Translations under genes and position numbers: made by a program
In this document: piece by piece, positions 1-9,729 of the stretch
Layout: each line of letters opens with the position of its first letter
How positions within the stretch are numbered: position 1 is the first letter of the stretch
Notes under the pieces: generated by a model
What the model was told of the DNA's origin: nothing
Databases searched by the model: none
The model's input: the letters and a program-made list of their open reading frames with translations, nothing else
Assembly (NCBI GenBank): GCA_002307215.1
Contig: DBTU01000039.1
Location: forward strand, 12,041 to 76,040
Length of the DNA stretch: 64,000 bases
Origin: Lachnoclostridium sp. UBA1308
GTDB taxonomy: Bacteria; Bacillota; Clostridia; Lachnospirales; Lachnospiraceae
Direction of reading: 5' to 3'

Positions 1-1167
1 TATGCAAAAGAGGTCAGATTGAATCCTGAGATGAGGAGTCGACTAAACAGAGAATTTGACGCGGCTAACGATGAGATATACAAGATAGAAAAAAAGTATG
101 CTTTGAAAAGAACCGGCCTTCAGTTTGTCGTAGATTATATTACCAATGATTTTATAAGTGATGTAATTTATTTAGCCTACTTGGTATTTCGCGCGGCGGT
201 ACAGCATGCGATTTCCTACAGCAGTGTCGTCGTTTTATGGAATTCCTCAGGTCGATTAAAGTACAGTCTAGGAAATATGTCAAAGATTTTTCCGCAAATC
301 TCAGAAAACAGCTTATATATTGAGAAGATAAGGGGTTTCTTAGACTACGAGAAGAAAATTGTCAGCGTTAAAAACTTACCGGTACCGAGAGAGCCGAAGA
401 CCCTCGAGCTTAAGAATGTTTCCTTCGGCTATACCGAAAAGGAAGGGTATATCCTACATAATATCAGTCTGGCCATCTGCCCAAACCAAAAAATAGCCTT
501 GGTCGGCTATAACGGAGCAGGCAAAACCACACTGATCAAACTGATCATGAGATTATATGATCCCTCCGAGGGTGAAATTCTATATAACGGTGTGAATATC
601 AAGGAATATGATGTGAATGAATACAGGGAAATGATTGGAACAATATTTCAAGATTTCAAGATTTTTGCTGCAAATATTGGGGATAATGTTATTCTTGATT
701 ATGAAGATGAAAGTACCAAGAAGCAACATGAGTTGGCTGTTAGAGGAGCATTAACCTACAGTGGTTTCAAGGATAGACTGGATAAATTTACGCTGGGTCT
801 TTCCACAGAATTAACCACAGAGTTTGAAGAGGACGGAGTGGACCTGTCCGGAGGAGAAAGCCAGAAGCTTGCCATAGCAAGAGCATTTTACAAAAACGCG
901 CAGATGGTTATTTTGGATGAGCCCTCCAGTGCTTTGGACCCGATTGCGGAGTACCAGTTAAATGAAGCCATGTTGAATGCGTCAATCAACAAGACAGTAA
1001 TATTTATTTCTCACCGTCTCTCTACAACACGGAATGCCGACCGGATTATTATGCTTGAGCAGGGAAGGATTATTGAAGATGGCACGCATGAGGAATTGAT
1101 CAGACTGCAGAACAAGTATGCAGGTATGTGGAAGGCACAGGCCGGAAAATATATTGACATAGCTTAA
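1..1167 (+). CDS. ABC exporter, fused membrane/ATP-binding subunit, 3' part only
   Basis: The frame is open to the left window edge, so the gene starts upstream; 388 codons are visible. The first ~110 residues are the end of a type-1 ABC exporter transmembrane domain (intracellular loop and last helices). The rest is the nucleotide-binding domain: Walker A GYNGAGKTT, signature LSGGESQK, Walker B MVILDEPS and H-loop ISHR. Such half-transporters usually work as dimers in the cytoplasmic membrane and export lipids, peptides or drugs; the substrate cannot be told here. A TTG at 19 follows the codons YAKEVR and is an internal Leu, not a credible start. The stop directly abuts the stop of the convergent AraC gene. 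Confidence 0.9.
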   Translation, partial: YAKEVRLNPEMRSRLNREFDAANDEIYKIEKKYALKRTGLQFVVDYITNDFISDVIYLAYLVFRAAVQHAISYSSVVVLWNSSGRLKYSLGNMSKIFPQISENSLYIEKIRGFLDYEKKIVSVKNLPVPREPKTLELKNVSFGYTEKEGYILHNISLAICPNQKIALVGYNGAGKTTLIKLIMRLYDPSEGEILYNGVNIKEYDVNEYREMIGTIFQDFKIFAANIGDNVILDYEDESTKKQHELAVRGALTYSGFKDRLDKFTLGLSTELTTEFEEDGVDLSGGESQKLAIARAFYKNAQMVILDEPSSALDPIAEYQLNEAMLNASINKTVIFISHRLSTTRNADRIIMLEQGRIIEDGTHEELIRLQNKYAGMWKAQAGKYIDIA

Positions 1168-2016
1168 CTACCTTCCATCAGGAAGCGAAAATAGTGCGCC
1201 TCGGTCTTTCAAAGGAGAATGGCCTAAGAATTTGGAGTATGCGCGGTAAAAGGAGGAATAATCTCCAAAGCCGGCCTCAGAGGCTGCTTGGCCCGCATTA
1301 TAACCATTTATTAATAGCTGCTGTGCATAAATAATTCGTTTATATAGTAAGTAATCACCTACAGTAGTACCGGTAGCCTTACGAAAAACCTTATTCAGAT
1401 GATGCTTACTGATAAAAAAGATTTCGGAAATCTGATCCAGACTGATAGGTTCAGTCAGATGCTTATTTAAATGCGCAATAATATTTGTTACAGTTTTTGA
1501 ACTGTTATGTTCTACCGCAGCCGGATTGGCAATACACATTAACATTATCTGCGATAGCAGAGCTTCCATATATATGGGCAGTAGATTTATCTGTAAGTTT
1601 GGTGGTAGAGTAGAACAATCAGCGATGGACTGAAAAAAAGAGTGAATTCGATAATGCTCCGTGTCAGGATAGAAGACTTCCTTACCGGAGTATTTCTCTA
1701 TGGATGGAAAGGCAGAAAGCAATAAATGTCTGCGTTCCAGGGATAAGATTTCGGGATCAAAATGCAGTGCATATCTTCGATATGGCTTGGTACTGTTGAC
1801 CTTCACTCCGTGAAAAACATTGGGGGAAATGAGTAATAGGCTATGTGGAGTCGGATGGTATTCGTGACCCTCCACAAGATAATCTGCCTCACCTTCAATA
1901 AAATAATAAATTTCATAGATATTATGGCAGTGAAGAGAGTATCTATCACCGACATCCTCACTCATAGAGTAAGTAAATAACATTTTATCATTTTGAATTT
2001 GCGTAAAAATTTTCAT
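1168..2016 (-). CDS. AraC-family transcriptional regulator (cupin + HTH)
   Basis: 282 residues. The N-terminal half is a cupin-like sensor (HCHNIYEIYYFIEGEADY, then a VFHG segment), as in AraC regulators that sense sugars. The C-terminal ~100 residues are the paired helix-turn-helix AraC domain, with ISKHHLNKVFRKATG in the first HTH and AGFGDYSSFYRAYSK in the second. The ATG at 2016 is preceded by GGAGG at good spacing. The frame is open further upstream, but that part has no ribosome-binding site and reads poorly. It is convergent with the ABC exporter and stands alone, so its target is unknown. Confidence 0.88.
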   Translation of the reverse strand: MKIFTQIQNDKMLFTYSMSEDVGDRYSLHCHNIYEIYYFIEGEADYLVEGHEYHPTPHSLLLISPNVFHGVKVNSTKPYRRYALHFDPEILSLERRHLLLSAFPSIEKYSGKEVFYPDTEHYRIHSFFQSIADCSTLPPNLQINLLPIYMEALLSQIMLMCIANPAAVEHNSSKTVTNIIAHLNKHLTEPISLDQISEIFFISKHHLNKVFRKATGTTVGDYLLYKRIIYAQQLLINGYNAGQAASEAGFGDYSSFYRAYSKFLGHSPLKDRGALFSLPDGR

Positions 2017-2105
2017 GGGCGCCTCCTTTATGAACCAACTTATATAAACATAAGTATAGTTAATCATCGCTATATTTGCAATATAAAGATAGGAATTTAG
2101 AATGG

Positions 2106-2137
2106 AAAAGCCTGCTGCATCCCTGCAACAGGCTTTG
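2106..2137 (-). terminator. Rho-independent terminator of ppx-ppk
   Basis: Inverted repeat AAAGCCTGTTGCAGG / GCAGCAGGCTTT read on the minus strand, about 50 bp after the ppk stop. The tail is a short T-rich run. Confidence 0.6.
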
Positions 2138-2186
2138 ATTTTGAACTCTATTATCCCATCTATGAATAACATGCTGAATAGCTTAG

Positions 2187-4244
2187 CTATGTAGTCATAC
2201 GGTTAATAAAGAATTTCTGGCTGTCGAAGTCTACAATGTCTGAGCCTTCCCGTTTGCTATAGCTGCCATCGTTATTTAAGACACGCGCCTTTTCATTGTC
2301 ATTACTCATTATATTCAGCTGACTGATAATCTGGTTCTTGATATCATTATCATTAATAGGACATGCAATCTCTACTCTTCTGGAGGTGTTTCGGGTCATC
2401 ATATCAGCAGAAGATATATACATTTTTGATTGTTCATTTTTCCCAAAGAGATAAATTCTGGAATGCTCCAGAAATCTGCCTACAATGCTGAGGATTGTGA
2501 TATTATCTGTCTTTCCATCGATGCCGGGAAGCAGACAACAGATTCCTCTAATAATCAATTTAATCTCGACCCCTGCGATGGATGCTTCGGAGAGCTTCTT
2601 AATAATGTCCTTATCAGTAAGCGAATTTGATTTTATGATGATGCCGCATTCCTCACCTCTAAATGACTTTTCTATCTCGTTATCAATCAACGTCATAATA
2701 TTGTTCTTTAAAGAATGGGGTGCTACCAGTAGATGATTGTATTCGCCCTTTAAATTAGATAAGGTCATATTCTTGAAGAATTTCATTGCATCTTGCCCAA
2801 TCGCGGGGGCAGCTGTTATTAAGGATAAATCTGTATATAGCTTTGCTGTCTTTTCGTTATAATTGCCGGTTCCAATCTGAGTGATATAGTTGATTTGACC
2901 ACCGTCTCTGCGAGTGATCAGACAAATCTTTGAATGCACCTTAAAGCCTTCGAAACCATAAATCACAGTACACCCTGCCTCCTCCAGCCTTTCCGCCCAA
3001 TCAATGTTATTCTGTTCATCAAATCTGGCTTTCAACTCCATCAGTACGATAACTTCTTTGCTGTTTTCTGCAGCCATGCAAAGATATTCAATTAGCCTTG
3101 AATTGTTCGCAACTCGGTATATAGTAATCTTAATAGAGATTACGTTGGGATCGACAGCACTCTCCTTTAACAAATGTAGGAAGGGCTCCATCTGTTGATA
3201 TGGGAAGAACAGCAGGATGTCCTTATTTTTGCATTGCTCTGTCATACTTTCATTTCTATTCAGGCAGTCCGGATAAGCCGGCTCAAAGGGTGGATAACTC
3301 AATTCATTTTTCTGAAGGGGTGAAAACTTGCCGGGTAATTGAAATACATAGCTCATAACCAGAGGAGCCTTACTGGTAAAGACCTGATCCTTATCAAGCT
3401 TTAACCTATCCATAAGAAAAAATGTCAGTACTTTATTCATCCGACCCTGAACTTCCAACCGAACCGGTGAAAGTCTTGATCTTCTTTTAAGAACCTTTTT
3501 CATACGCTCTCTAAAATTATCATCCACCTCAAAGACTTCATCCTCAGCACTGATATCCGCATTTCTTGTCACAGAGATAATAGCTGAATTCTCTATTTTA
3601 TACATACTGAAAATATCCTTCAGATAATGAAGGATGATTTTTTCCGTCAGGACATATTGGAGTGGTTCTCCCGGAAGCGGTACATATTTTGGTAATGATT
3701 TAGATACCGGAATCAAACCAAACTTTGTATCATCACCGGAAAAGACGCAAATGATATAAAGATCCTTATTTACCAAATGAGGGAAAGGATGTCTGGAATT
3801 AATCACCTGGGGTGAGAGGATGGGAAGAATATAATCTTTATAATATTTCTCGATATATTTTTTCCCTTGCTTATTAAGTTCTTTCATATCAAGATTAGAT
3901 ATCTGAGACTCCCTCAGCTGATTCTCTACTTCATGGTAGATATCATCTCTCTTCTTATAAAGCAGCGTTGCCCGTTTGAATATTTTATCCAACTGTTGTT
4001 TCGGGCTCATTCCTGTTTTGTTATCGTGATTGTCATTCTCCATCAGAGATAAGTCCGTCAGACTGCCGACTCTGATCATGAAGAATTCATCAAGATTACT
4101 GCTGAAAATGGATATAAACTTCAATTGTTCAAAAAGTGGTACTTTTTCATCCATCGCCTCTTCCAGAATACGCTCATTGAAAGTCAGCCAGGACAGTTCA
4201 CGGTTTTGCATGTAGTTAATCACTGATTCATCACTGGAATGCAT
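2187..4244 (-). CDS. ppk1: Polyphosphate kinase 1
   Basis: 685 residues, normal PPK1 length. PPK1 reversibly transfers the terminal phosphate of ATP to polyphosphate. The N-terminus ELSWLTFNERILEEA and NLDEFFMIRVGSL is the standard PPK1 start. The phosphohistidine region FKVHSKICLI carries the expected catalytic His, GTGNYNEKTAKLYTDLSL follows it, and the second conserved His is in GRFLEHSRIYLF. All four PPK1 domains appear present. The ATG at 4244 has AAGGAG upstream and lies 5 bp after the ppx stop, so the two genes form one operon with opposing activities on polyphosphate. Confidence 0.96.
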   Translation of the reverse strand: MHSSDESVINYMQNRELSWLTFNERILEEAMDEKVPLFEQLKFISIFSSNLDEFFMIRVGSLTDLSLMENDNHDNKTGMSPKQQLDKIFKRATLLYKKRDDIYHEVENQLRESQISNLDMKELNKQGKKYIEKYYKDYILPILSPQVINSRHPFPHLVNKDLYIICVFSGDDTKFGLIPVSKSLPKYVPLPGEPLQYVLTEKIILHYLKDIFSMYKIENSAIISVTRNADISAEDEVFEVDDNFRERMKKVLKRRSRLSPVRLEVQGRMNKVLTFFLMDRLKLDKDQVFTSKAPLVMSYVFQLPGKFSPLQKNELSYPPFEPAYPDCLNRNESMTEQCKNKDILLFFPYQQMEPFLHLLKESAVDPNVISIKITIYRVANNSRLIEYLCMAAENSKEVIVLMELKARFDEQNNIDWAERLEEAGCTVIYGFEGFKVHSKICLITRRDGGQINYITQIGTGNYNEKTAKLYTDLSLITAAPAIGQDAMKFFKNMTLSNLKGEYNHLLVAPHSLKNNIMTLIDNEIEKSFRGEECGIIIKSNSLTDKDIIKKLSEASIAGVEIKLIIRGICCLLPGIDGKTDNITILSIVGRFLEHSRIYLFGKNEQSKMYISSADMMTRNTSRRVEIACPINDNDIKNQIISQLNIMSNDNEKARVLNNDGSYSKREGSDIVDFDSQKFFINRMTT

Positions 4245-4249
4245 TGAAT

Positions 4250-5155
4250 TTATTCTCCTTTTATTATTCTTTCGTACAGATAACCTTCACGGATACCGTA
4301 TTTACTTAGTATTATGTTTTTGGTGTTAAAAAAATCAGCAATCGTATCAATAATAATCATACCCGGGATTATGGTATGTATTCGGTCAGGTATGTTTCGT
4401 AGAATAGGTGTTAGGGTATCTCTATGGCTGTTATTCACAGTTTCTAAGATCTCTTTAATGTGCGTAGCCAAGATATCACTGTTATCACCGGGCAAATTGT
4501 AGATACTGTTATTCAGCTTTGAGAGACCCCTGATTGTACCACCGATTCCGCAGATGGAAGGAAAAGATTCCACCGCAAGATCTAGTGCTGTAATATATTC
4601 TAGTACTGTTTGCCTGATCTTTACCCGCTCCTCCTTCTTCGGAATAATCTTATGGACAAACTTTACATACATATTTAATGACCCGATAGGAATACTGGTG
4701 GCATACTTGATTGCACGATTTTCAAAAATGACTATTTCTGTACTACCGCCTCCAATATCTACGATGACCCCGTTTTCCGTATCGAGATATTTTGTTGTTC
4801 CTATGAAATCAAGAGTGGCTTCTTCTTCACCGGATAGAAGTTCAACATCACAGTTGGTATTATTTTTGATGGCTTTGATTACTGTATCCGTGTTTTTGAT
4901 ATTTCTAAGTGACGCTGTTGCGAAAATATGAATATCGGAGGGCTCGACCTGAAAGTTCTCCAGTAGGGCTATAAATTGGTTCAATATATCACAGGCTTTA
5001 TCAGTGCCTTTTTCATTTAATTGTTCCTTCTCAATATAATTAGCCAGTCCGGCCATTTCTTTTCTTTCTAATAAGGTCTTTACTTCATTTCCATCATGTT
5101 CATATACGCATAATCGAATTGTATTCGAACCAAGGTCAATAATTGCACTTTTCAA
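4250..5155 (-). CDS. ppx: Exopolyphosphatase, Ppx/GppA family
   Basis: 301 residues, the short form of the family without the C-terminal HD-type domain. It belongs to the ASKHA actin-like fold: phosphate-1 motif DLGSNTIRL near residues 7-15 and phosphate-2 motif DIGGGSTEIV near residue 137. GIGGTIRGLSKLN is another conserved family segment. Ppx removes phosphate from polyphosphate ends; GppA relatives also hydrolyse pppGpp, and sequence alone does not separate the two. Translation starts at TTG (5155), supported by GGAGG 7 nt upstream. It is first in the operon with ppk1. Confidence 0.92.
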   Translation of the reverse strand: MKSAIIDLGSNTIRLCVYEHDGNEVKTLLERKEMAGLANYIEKEQLNEKGTDKACDILNQFIALLENFQVEPSDIHIFATASLRNIKNTDTVIKAIKNNTNCDVELLSGEEEATLDFIGTTKYLDTENGVIVDIGGGSTEIVIFENRAIKYATSIPIGSLNMYVKFVHKIIPKKEERVKIRQTVLEYITALDLAVESFPSICGIGGTIRGLSKLNNSIYNLPGDNSDILATHIKEILETVNNSHRDTLTPILRNIPDRIHTIIPGMIIIDTIADFFNTKNIILSKYGIREGYLYERIIKGE

Positions 5156-5206
5156 AGTCGTTCCTCCAGATTAAAATTTATGTAAATATCTATGATTAAC
5201 ATCATT

Positions 5207-5264
5207 ATAATATATTAATACTTTGCGAATGTCATATCTAGGTGTAATCTAGGTGAAATCTCAG
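5207..5264 (-). promoter_or_regulatory. ppx-ppk promoter with 11-bp Pho-box-like direct repeats
   Basis: On the minus strand a -35 ATGACA (5235-5230) and -10 TATTAT (5212-5207) are separated by 17 bp. Immediately upstream are direct repeats at 11-bp spacing, TTTCACCTAGA then TTACACCTAGA, followed by TATGACA overlapping the -35. Spacing and TTNCAC-like cores resemble PhoP/PhoB-type response-regulator sites. That assignment is inference. Confidence 0.5.
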
Positions 5265-5390
5265 AAATATCATATAGCTAATAAACATAGTAAGCTAAAG
5301 AGAAAAGAGCTTAGGTATCGATATTCTTTGGTTTTTCGCTGATCGGTGTACGAAATCTAATAGTAATTATACGGAGGATATGATAATATT

Positions 5391-5906
5391 TTGTTATTAA
5401 GTAAATGTATGTTAGGACTCCAAAGAATTTATGGGAATTTCATTTTGATATTCGTGGCGCCTACGGCGCTGCTTTGTAGTACCGTGTCTGGGAGTTGGGG
5501 GAGGATGGATGTATTTCGAAGTATTCTAGCTATGCACGTGGATGACTGGGGCAAACAATTTTTAGCCTCCGCAAATAATGGAATAGACATAGGTATCGTT
5601 GATTACGAGGCTATAAATAGGAACGAAAACAGTGGAATATTTGAGATTGGATATATTATTAAGCCTGATTATTGGGGAAAGGGCTATGGAACAGAAATGG
5701 GTAAGGCACTGATTGAATATTTATTTCAAAATTATAACATTCATAAAATTGTTGCCAGTTGTAACGCGAATAATCATTCATCGGAAGATATTATGAAAAA
5801 GATAGGAATGCAATTGGAAGGAGTCCTAAGGAAAGTACGTTATAAAAATGGGAACTGGGTGGACGAAATCAATTACGGATTATTACGGGAAGAATGGGAA
5901 AAGTAA
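5391..5906 (+). pseudogene. GNAT acetyltransferase with intact C-terminus but unrecognisable N-terminus
   Basis: From about residue 64 the product is a clear RimJ/RimL-type N-acetyltransferase: GIVDYEAINRNENSGIFEIGYIIKP, the acetyl-CoA loop WGKGYGTEMGKALIEY, then NNHSSEDIMKKIGMQLEG. The first ~60 residues do not look like the family's usual first strands, have an odd composition and cover a locally GC-rich stretch (5450-5510). The best ribosome-binding site (GGAGG near 5373) serves an ATG at 5380 in another frame that stops after a few codons. A disrupted or chimeric 5' end is the simplest reading; an atypical but working gene starting at TTG 5391 remains possible. Confidence 0.5.
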
Positions 5907-5989
5907 ACTTGACTTTATATAAGGATAATGATAGAATATGAAAAATTGTAAAGGCAATGATAAGGAATAGTATATGTTATTTGATTAAT

Positions 5990-6264
5990 GACAAGAAAGT
6001 TTTCATACTTGTCTCAGAGAGAAGATGGTTGGTGTGAATCTTCATGATAAAACATAGAAGGCCCCTTAGAGCTGTGGTTTGAAAGGATAATATCCGAGTA
6101 GAGGCCAACGGAAATTCCACCGTTATTATAGGAAACAGCATAAAGATTATTTTCTCGTGCTGAAGGAAAGAGCAGATTATGAATACTTCGTATTCTTTCT
6201 GAATTTAGGTGGTACCACGGACATTAAGTTCGCCCTAAGCGTAGGCTTAGAGCGGACTTTTTTT
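5990..6264 (+). promoter_or_regulatory. Glycine T-box riboswitch
   Basis: The glyS leader has T-box features in order: a Stem I distal loop with GGTTGGTGTGAA, a specifier-like GGC (6060-6062, Gly codon) after GAA, the AGAGCTG...TGAAAGG...CCGAGTAGA block, an AACGG/CCGTT hairpin, the T-box TTTAGGTGGTACCACGG (6204-6220), and a terminator with stem GTTCGCCCTAAGC / GGCTTAGAGCGGAC (6228-6257) followed by seven T. Uncharged tRNA-Gly should stabilise the antiterminator and allow glyS expression. The 5' limit is approximate. Confidence 0.9.
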
Positions 6265-6282
6265 AGACAGGAGGTTAACGAA

Positions 6283-7650
6283 ATGAGTAAATTAACAATG
6301 GAGGAATTAGTTGCATTTTGTAATCAATACGGATTTATATTTCAGGGAAGCGAGATATATGGCGGGCTTGCAAATACCTGGGATTATGGTCCGTTGGGTA
6401 CGAGACTAAAGAATAATATTAAGGATGCTTGGAGAGCCTATTTTATTCAACAAAGAGATAACAGCTATGAGATAGATTCGGATATTTTAATGAATCCCAC
6501 GGTATGGGAGGCCAGCGGACATTTATCAAGTTTCACAGATCCCCTACTTGATTGTAAAGAGTGTAGGACAAGACACCGAGCAGATAATCTGATTAGTGGT
6601 CATACTTCTTTGGTTAATGCGGATGCTATGACACAGGAAGAAATGCTGGAATACATTATCGTCGAAAAAATACCTTGTCCAAAGTGTGGGAAATCAAATT
6701 TTACCGATATTCGGCAATTCAATTTAATGTTTGCAACACAGCGTGGTGTAACTCAGAGTAATTCAAATGTAATCTATTTGCGACCTGAAAATGCACAAGG
6801 GGAGTATGTGAATTATTTGAATGTAATGAGGACAATGCGTACTAAGCTACCGTTTAGTATAGGTCAGATCGGAAAGGCATTTCGTAATGAAATAACACCC
6901 GGTAATTTTATCTTTCGGACCATAGAATTTGAGCAAATGGAATATCAGACCTTTTGTAAAAAGGGTAGTGATGAAGAACAATATGACTATTTTAAAGATT
7001 ATGGGATTCAATTTTTTGAGTCCATTGGGCTTTCGAAAGAACATTTGAGATATCATGATCATGAAAAGTTGGCACACTATGCAAAAGCAGCTTGCGATAT
7101 CGAGTATTTATTTCCGTTCGGATGGGGTGAAATCAATGGGACGCATAATAGAACTGATTTTGATTTAACAAGGCATCAGGAATATTCAGGAAAGAGCTTA
7201 GAATACTTTGATGAGCAGACGAGAGAAAAATACATCCCGTATATTGTGGAATCCACCTATGGTTTGGATAGAACTTTTTTGGCAGTTATTTGCGAGTCGC
7301 TGGAAGAAGAACTCGTGCAAGGTGAGATAAGGCAAGTATTGAAAATCCACCCTATGTTGGCACCCATCAAAGTCAATGTACTGCCTTTAATTAAAAAACG
7401 TCATAGTGAGAAAGCATTAGAAATATACCGTATGTTACAAAAGCGTTTCATGGTTTCCTATGATGACTCCGGAACTATTGGGAAGCGTTATCGGCGTGGT
7501 GACATCATTGGAACTCCTTATACGATAACGGTAGATGATAATACCTTAGAAAATGGAATTGTGACCTTACGCGAAAGGGATTCCATGCAACAAACTAATA
7601 TTACGGAGGATGAACTAAAGACGTATTTTAGTGAGAAGATATCCTTTTGA
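6283..7650 (+). CDS. glyS: Glycyl-tRNA synthetase, class II, one-subunit type
   Basis: 455 residues, usual for the alpha2-type enzyme. It joins glycine to tRNA-Gly using ATP in the cytoplasm. Markers are the N-terminal CNQYGFIFQGSEIYGGLANTWDYGPLG, a Zn-like CKEC...CPKC insertion (about residues 92-134), the motif-2 region FRNEITPGNFIFRTIEFEQMEY, WGEINGTHNRTDFDL, and the C-terminal anticodon-binding domain from about residue 360 (PIKVNVLPLIKKRH). The ATG at 6283 has AGGAGG upstream and lies just after the T-box terminator. The frame continues upstream into the leader, but that is not coding. Confidence 0.96.
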   Translation: MSKLTMEELVAFCNQYGFIFQGSEIYGGLANTWDYGPLGTRLKNNIKDAWRAYFIQQRDNSYEIDSDILMNPTVWEASGHLSSFTDPLLDCKECRTRHRADNLISGHTSLVNADAMTQEEMLEYIIVEKIPCPKCGKSNFTDIRQFNLMFATQRGVTQSNSNVIYLRPENAQGEYVNYLNVMRTMRTKLPFSIGQIGKAFRNEITPGNFIFRTIEFEQMEYQTFCKKGSDEEQYDYFKDYGIQFFESIGLSKEHLRYHDHEKLAHYAKAACDIEYLFPFGWGEINGTHNRTDFDLTRHQEYSGKSLEYFDEQTREKYIPYIVESTYGLDRTFLAVICESLEEELVQGEIRQVLKIHPMLAPIKVNVLPLIKKRHSEKALEIYRMLQKRFMVSYDDSGTIGKRYRRGDIIGTPYTITVDDNTLENGIVTLRERDSMQQTNITEDELKTYFSEKISF

Positions 7651-7720
7651 TAATAGAAGCTTATCCAATGTACTATCAAAAAATAGTGAGATTTATGGTA
7701 AAAAAGAATTAACATAAACA

Positions 7721-7766
7721 CAGCTTATTCCTGGCGTATATCACATTAGGAATAAGCTGTTATTTG
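7721..7766 (+). terminator. Terminator after glyS
   Basis: Near-perfect stem CAGCTTATTCCT / AGGAATAAGCTG followed by TTATTTGTT. Confidence 0.8.
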
Positions 7767-7829
7767 TTGGATATTAGCAAGTGGATTGCCCACATTTATA
7801 TCCTAAAATTGGGGGTGTGATTATAAAAA

Positions 7830-9527
7830 TTATTTTACCGTTAAATATGCCTCACCTGTTAAAATAGTATAGCTGGATATATCTGCCGGTGTAAAAATCC
7901 ATTTAAAATATCCGGAAGAATAAGCTATTGTTGAAGGATCTGACCAGGATAGTGTTCCAATAACCTCGGTTGAACCATACTGAAATGTTGCGGTAAGACT
8001 AGAGGATGATAGGGAGTCTCCTGCTTTGATGGGGGCAACTAATATATAGTTGACTAAGCGCGGGGTAAGCCTATAATCGTTGATTGTATTTACCGGTTCA
8101 TATGAAATCATTACACCGGCTGCAGTTATTATTACTTTATAGCCGGATTGCAAAGTTGCATAAACGCTATTATTATTTATAATTACCGGGGATGTTGATA
8201 AGTTTTCAACATTAGCAGTTGCAGAACCATAAATATCTAGGTAGGTACCCTCCGATCCATTTAGTAGAGAGGCATTAAAATCAGAGCATGAATAAATAAA
8301 TGTCTTGATGGAAGTTGTAATCTTTGAATTGTTTAATCCTGCAATGTCTACCACAAAGATGCTTCCTCTTCCTGAAATCGTTATATTACTAACAGCTGTA
8401 ACCTCCAGCTTATTAAGGGCGCCATCAACATTCATAATAATTTTGTTATATGTGACACTATCTTTTAAATCTAAGGATTCAGTTTCAAGATCTATTGTCT
8501 CAACATGCGATTGTGCAGCTATACTAATACTAATTGCACTATCATACAGGATAAAGCTATTACCGGTTGCATACTCTTTCCATACTGTATCTGAGGCTGA
8601 CCTAATGATTATTTTTTTAAATAAAGCATGATTTTCTATCGTTACATAAGGCGTATTAACGGTAAGTGTTTTGTCGGAGTAGTCACCTGCCGGAATATTG
8701 AGTGTATAAGTCATATTCTTGGTAGACAATGTAATGTTAGTGACCGCCTTCGTTGCAAGCAACTCCTTCAACTCTTTTTCGTTTTCAGCAATTTCGTCTG
8801 TAGAAAATACTTGAATGGTTGCCCAGTCACTGGCAGCAGTAACGCAATTTGCATAGTCCACCTTGTTTTTTAACCATTTCTTATAATCTTCTGTGCTTTC
8901 AAAACATACGGCCCTAACACTGAATGTTCCGGAGCATTTTGGAACAACAACTCCATCTTCCGTGACTTCTCCTGCTTTGGTGGTGTCCTCCTTTAACTCC
9001 CATCTTGCAACTCCACTTGTTTCCACATCTTTTCCGGCTGCAGAATTCAATATAATATAGTCAAAATCAATTTTTGATTCTACGGTAAAAGTGCTATCCG
9101 CAGTCAAATTACTAATTTCTACTCCGGTTATATTATTTCTTATAATGACTTTGGCTTCCGGCCTGAGAACCGTATGATTAGCTAGTGTTATTTTGCAACG
9201 AATATATGCTGTTCCTATACTTTTTGCCGTTACAAGACCGGTCTTTGAATCAATGGTTAGCGCATTGGGATTTCCCTTATCTTCTTTGATATACCAGGTA
9301 TATCGTGCTCCCTTCATCCGAGCCTTGGCTTTGATATCAAAGTCAAATGTATCTTTACCGGTTACATCAAGATATAAATATTTAGATGAAACATTTAGAT
9401 AAGTATTCGCCAGTTCTACAGAAGTTAATGATGCCTGTACTTGTTGATTTGGAAAGCATATTGTTGCAACAATTACTATTAATATTACTGAAAATAAATA
9501 CTTGAACCTAATGAACCTTTCTTTCAT
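7830..9527 (-). CDS. Secreted multi-domain Ig-like/beta-rich surface protein
   Basis: 565 residues with a signal peptide: basic MKERFIRFKYLF, hydrophobic core, likely cleavage after VQA near residue 32. The first ~250 residues contain BIG2-type bacterial Ig-like segments (RYTWYIKEDKGNPNALTIDSKTGLVTAKSIGTAYIRC is the pattern, around residues 75-110). Residues ~260-470 are rich in short repeated beta strands and may form a solenoid. The last ~80 residues are another beta domain. No sortase motif or SLH repeats are visible, so it is probably secreted or loosely wall-bound. The ATG at 9527 has AAGGGG upstream. It is monocistronic and its function is unknown. Confidence 0.8.
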   Translation of the reverse strand: MKERFIRFKYLFSVILIVIVATICFPNQQVQASLTSVELANTYLNVSSKYLYLDVTGKDTFDFDIKAKARMKGARYTWYIKEDKGNPNALTIDSKTGLVTAKSIGTAYIRCKITLANHTVLRPEAKVIIRNNITGVEISNLTADSTFTVESKIDFDYIILNSAAGKDVETSGVARWELKEDTTKAGEVTEDGVVVPKCSGTFSVRAVCFESTEDYKKWLKNKVDYANCVTAASDWATIQVFSTDEIAENEKELKELLATKAVTNITLSTKNMTYTLNIPAGDYSDKTLTVNTPYVTIENHALFKKIIIRSASDTVWKEYATGNSFILYDSAISISIAAQSHVETIDLETESLDLKDSVTYNKIIMNVDGALNKLEVTAVSNITISGRGSIFVVDIAGLNNSKITTSIKTFIYSCSDFNASLLNGSEGTYLDIYGSATANVENLSTSPVIINNNSVYATLQSGYKVIITAAGVMISYEPVNTINDYRLTPRLVNYILVAPIKAGDSLSSSSLTATFQYGSTEVIGTLSWSDPSTIAYSSGYFKWIFTPADISSYTILTGEAYLTVK

Positions 9528-9631
9528 GATGACCCCTTCTTTCTTTGCTACGATGAATACGTTGTTTATTATTAACAATATATACCATTGTATAACAGTA
9601 TGTAAATAATTTCAAATGTATTATATTGAAA

Positions 9632-9677
9632 AATAAACCTCCAAACCGAGTTATGGAAGGATCGGCTTGAAGGTTTG
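9632..9677 (-). terminator. Terminator after the AraC/GyrI-like gene
   Basis: Minus-strand stem AAACCTTCAAGCCGA / TCGGTTTGGAGGTTT followed by ATTTTTC. The T content on the other side suggests it could act in both directions. Confidence 0.7.
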
Positions 9678-9729
9678 TTTTCATCGTAATGCTAATATAG
9701 GATGCAAAAAAACGGTGGTTCTTGTTCTG

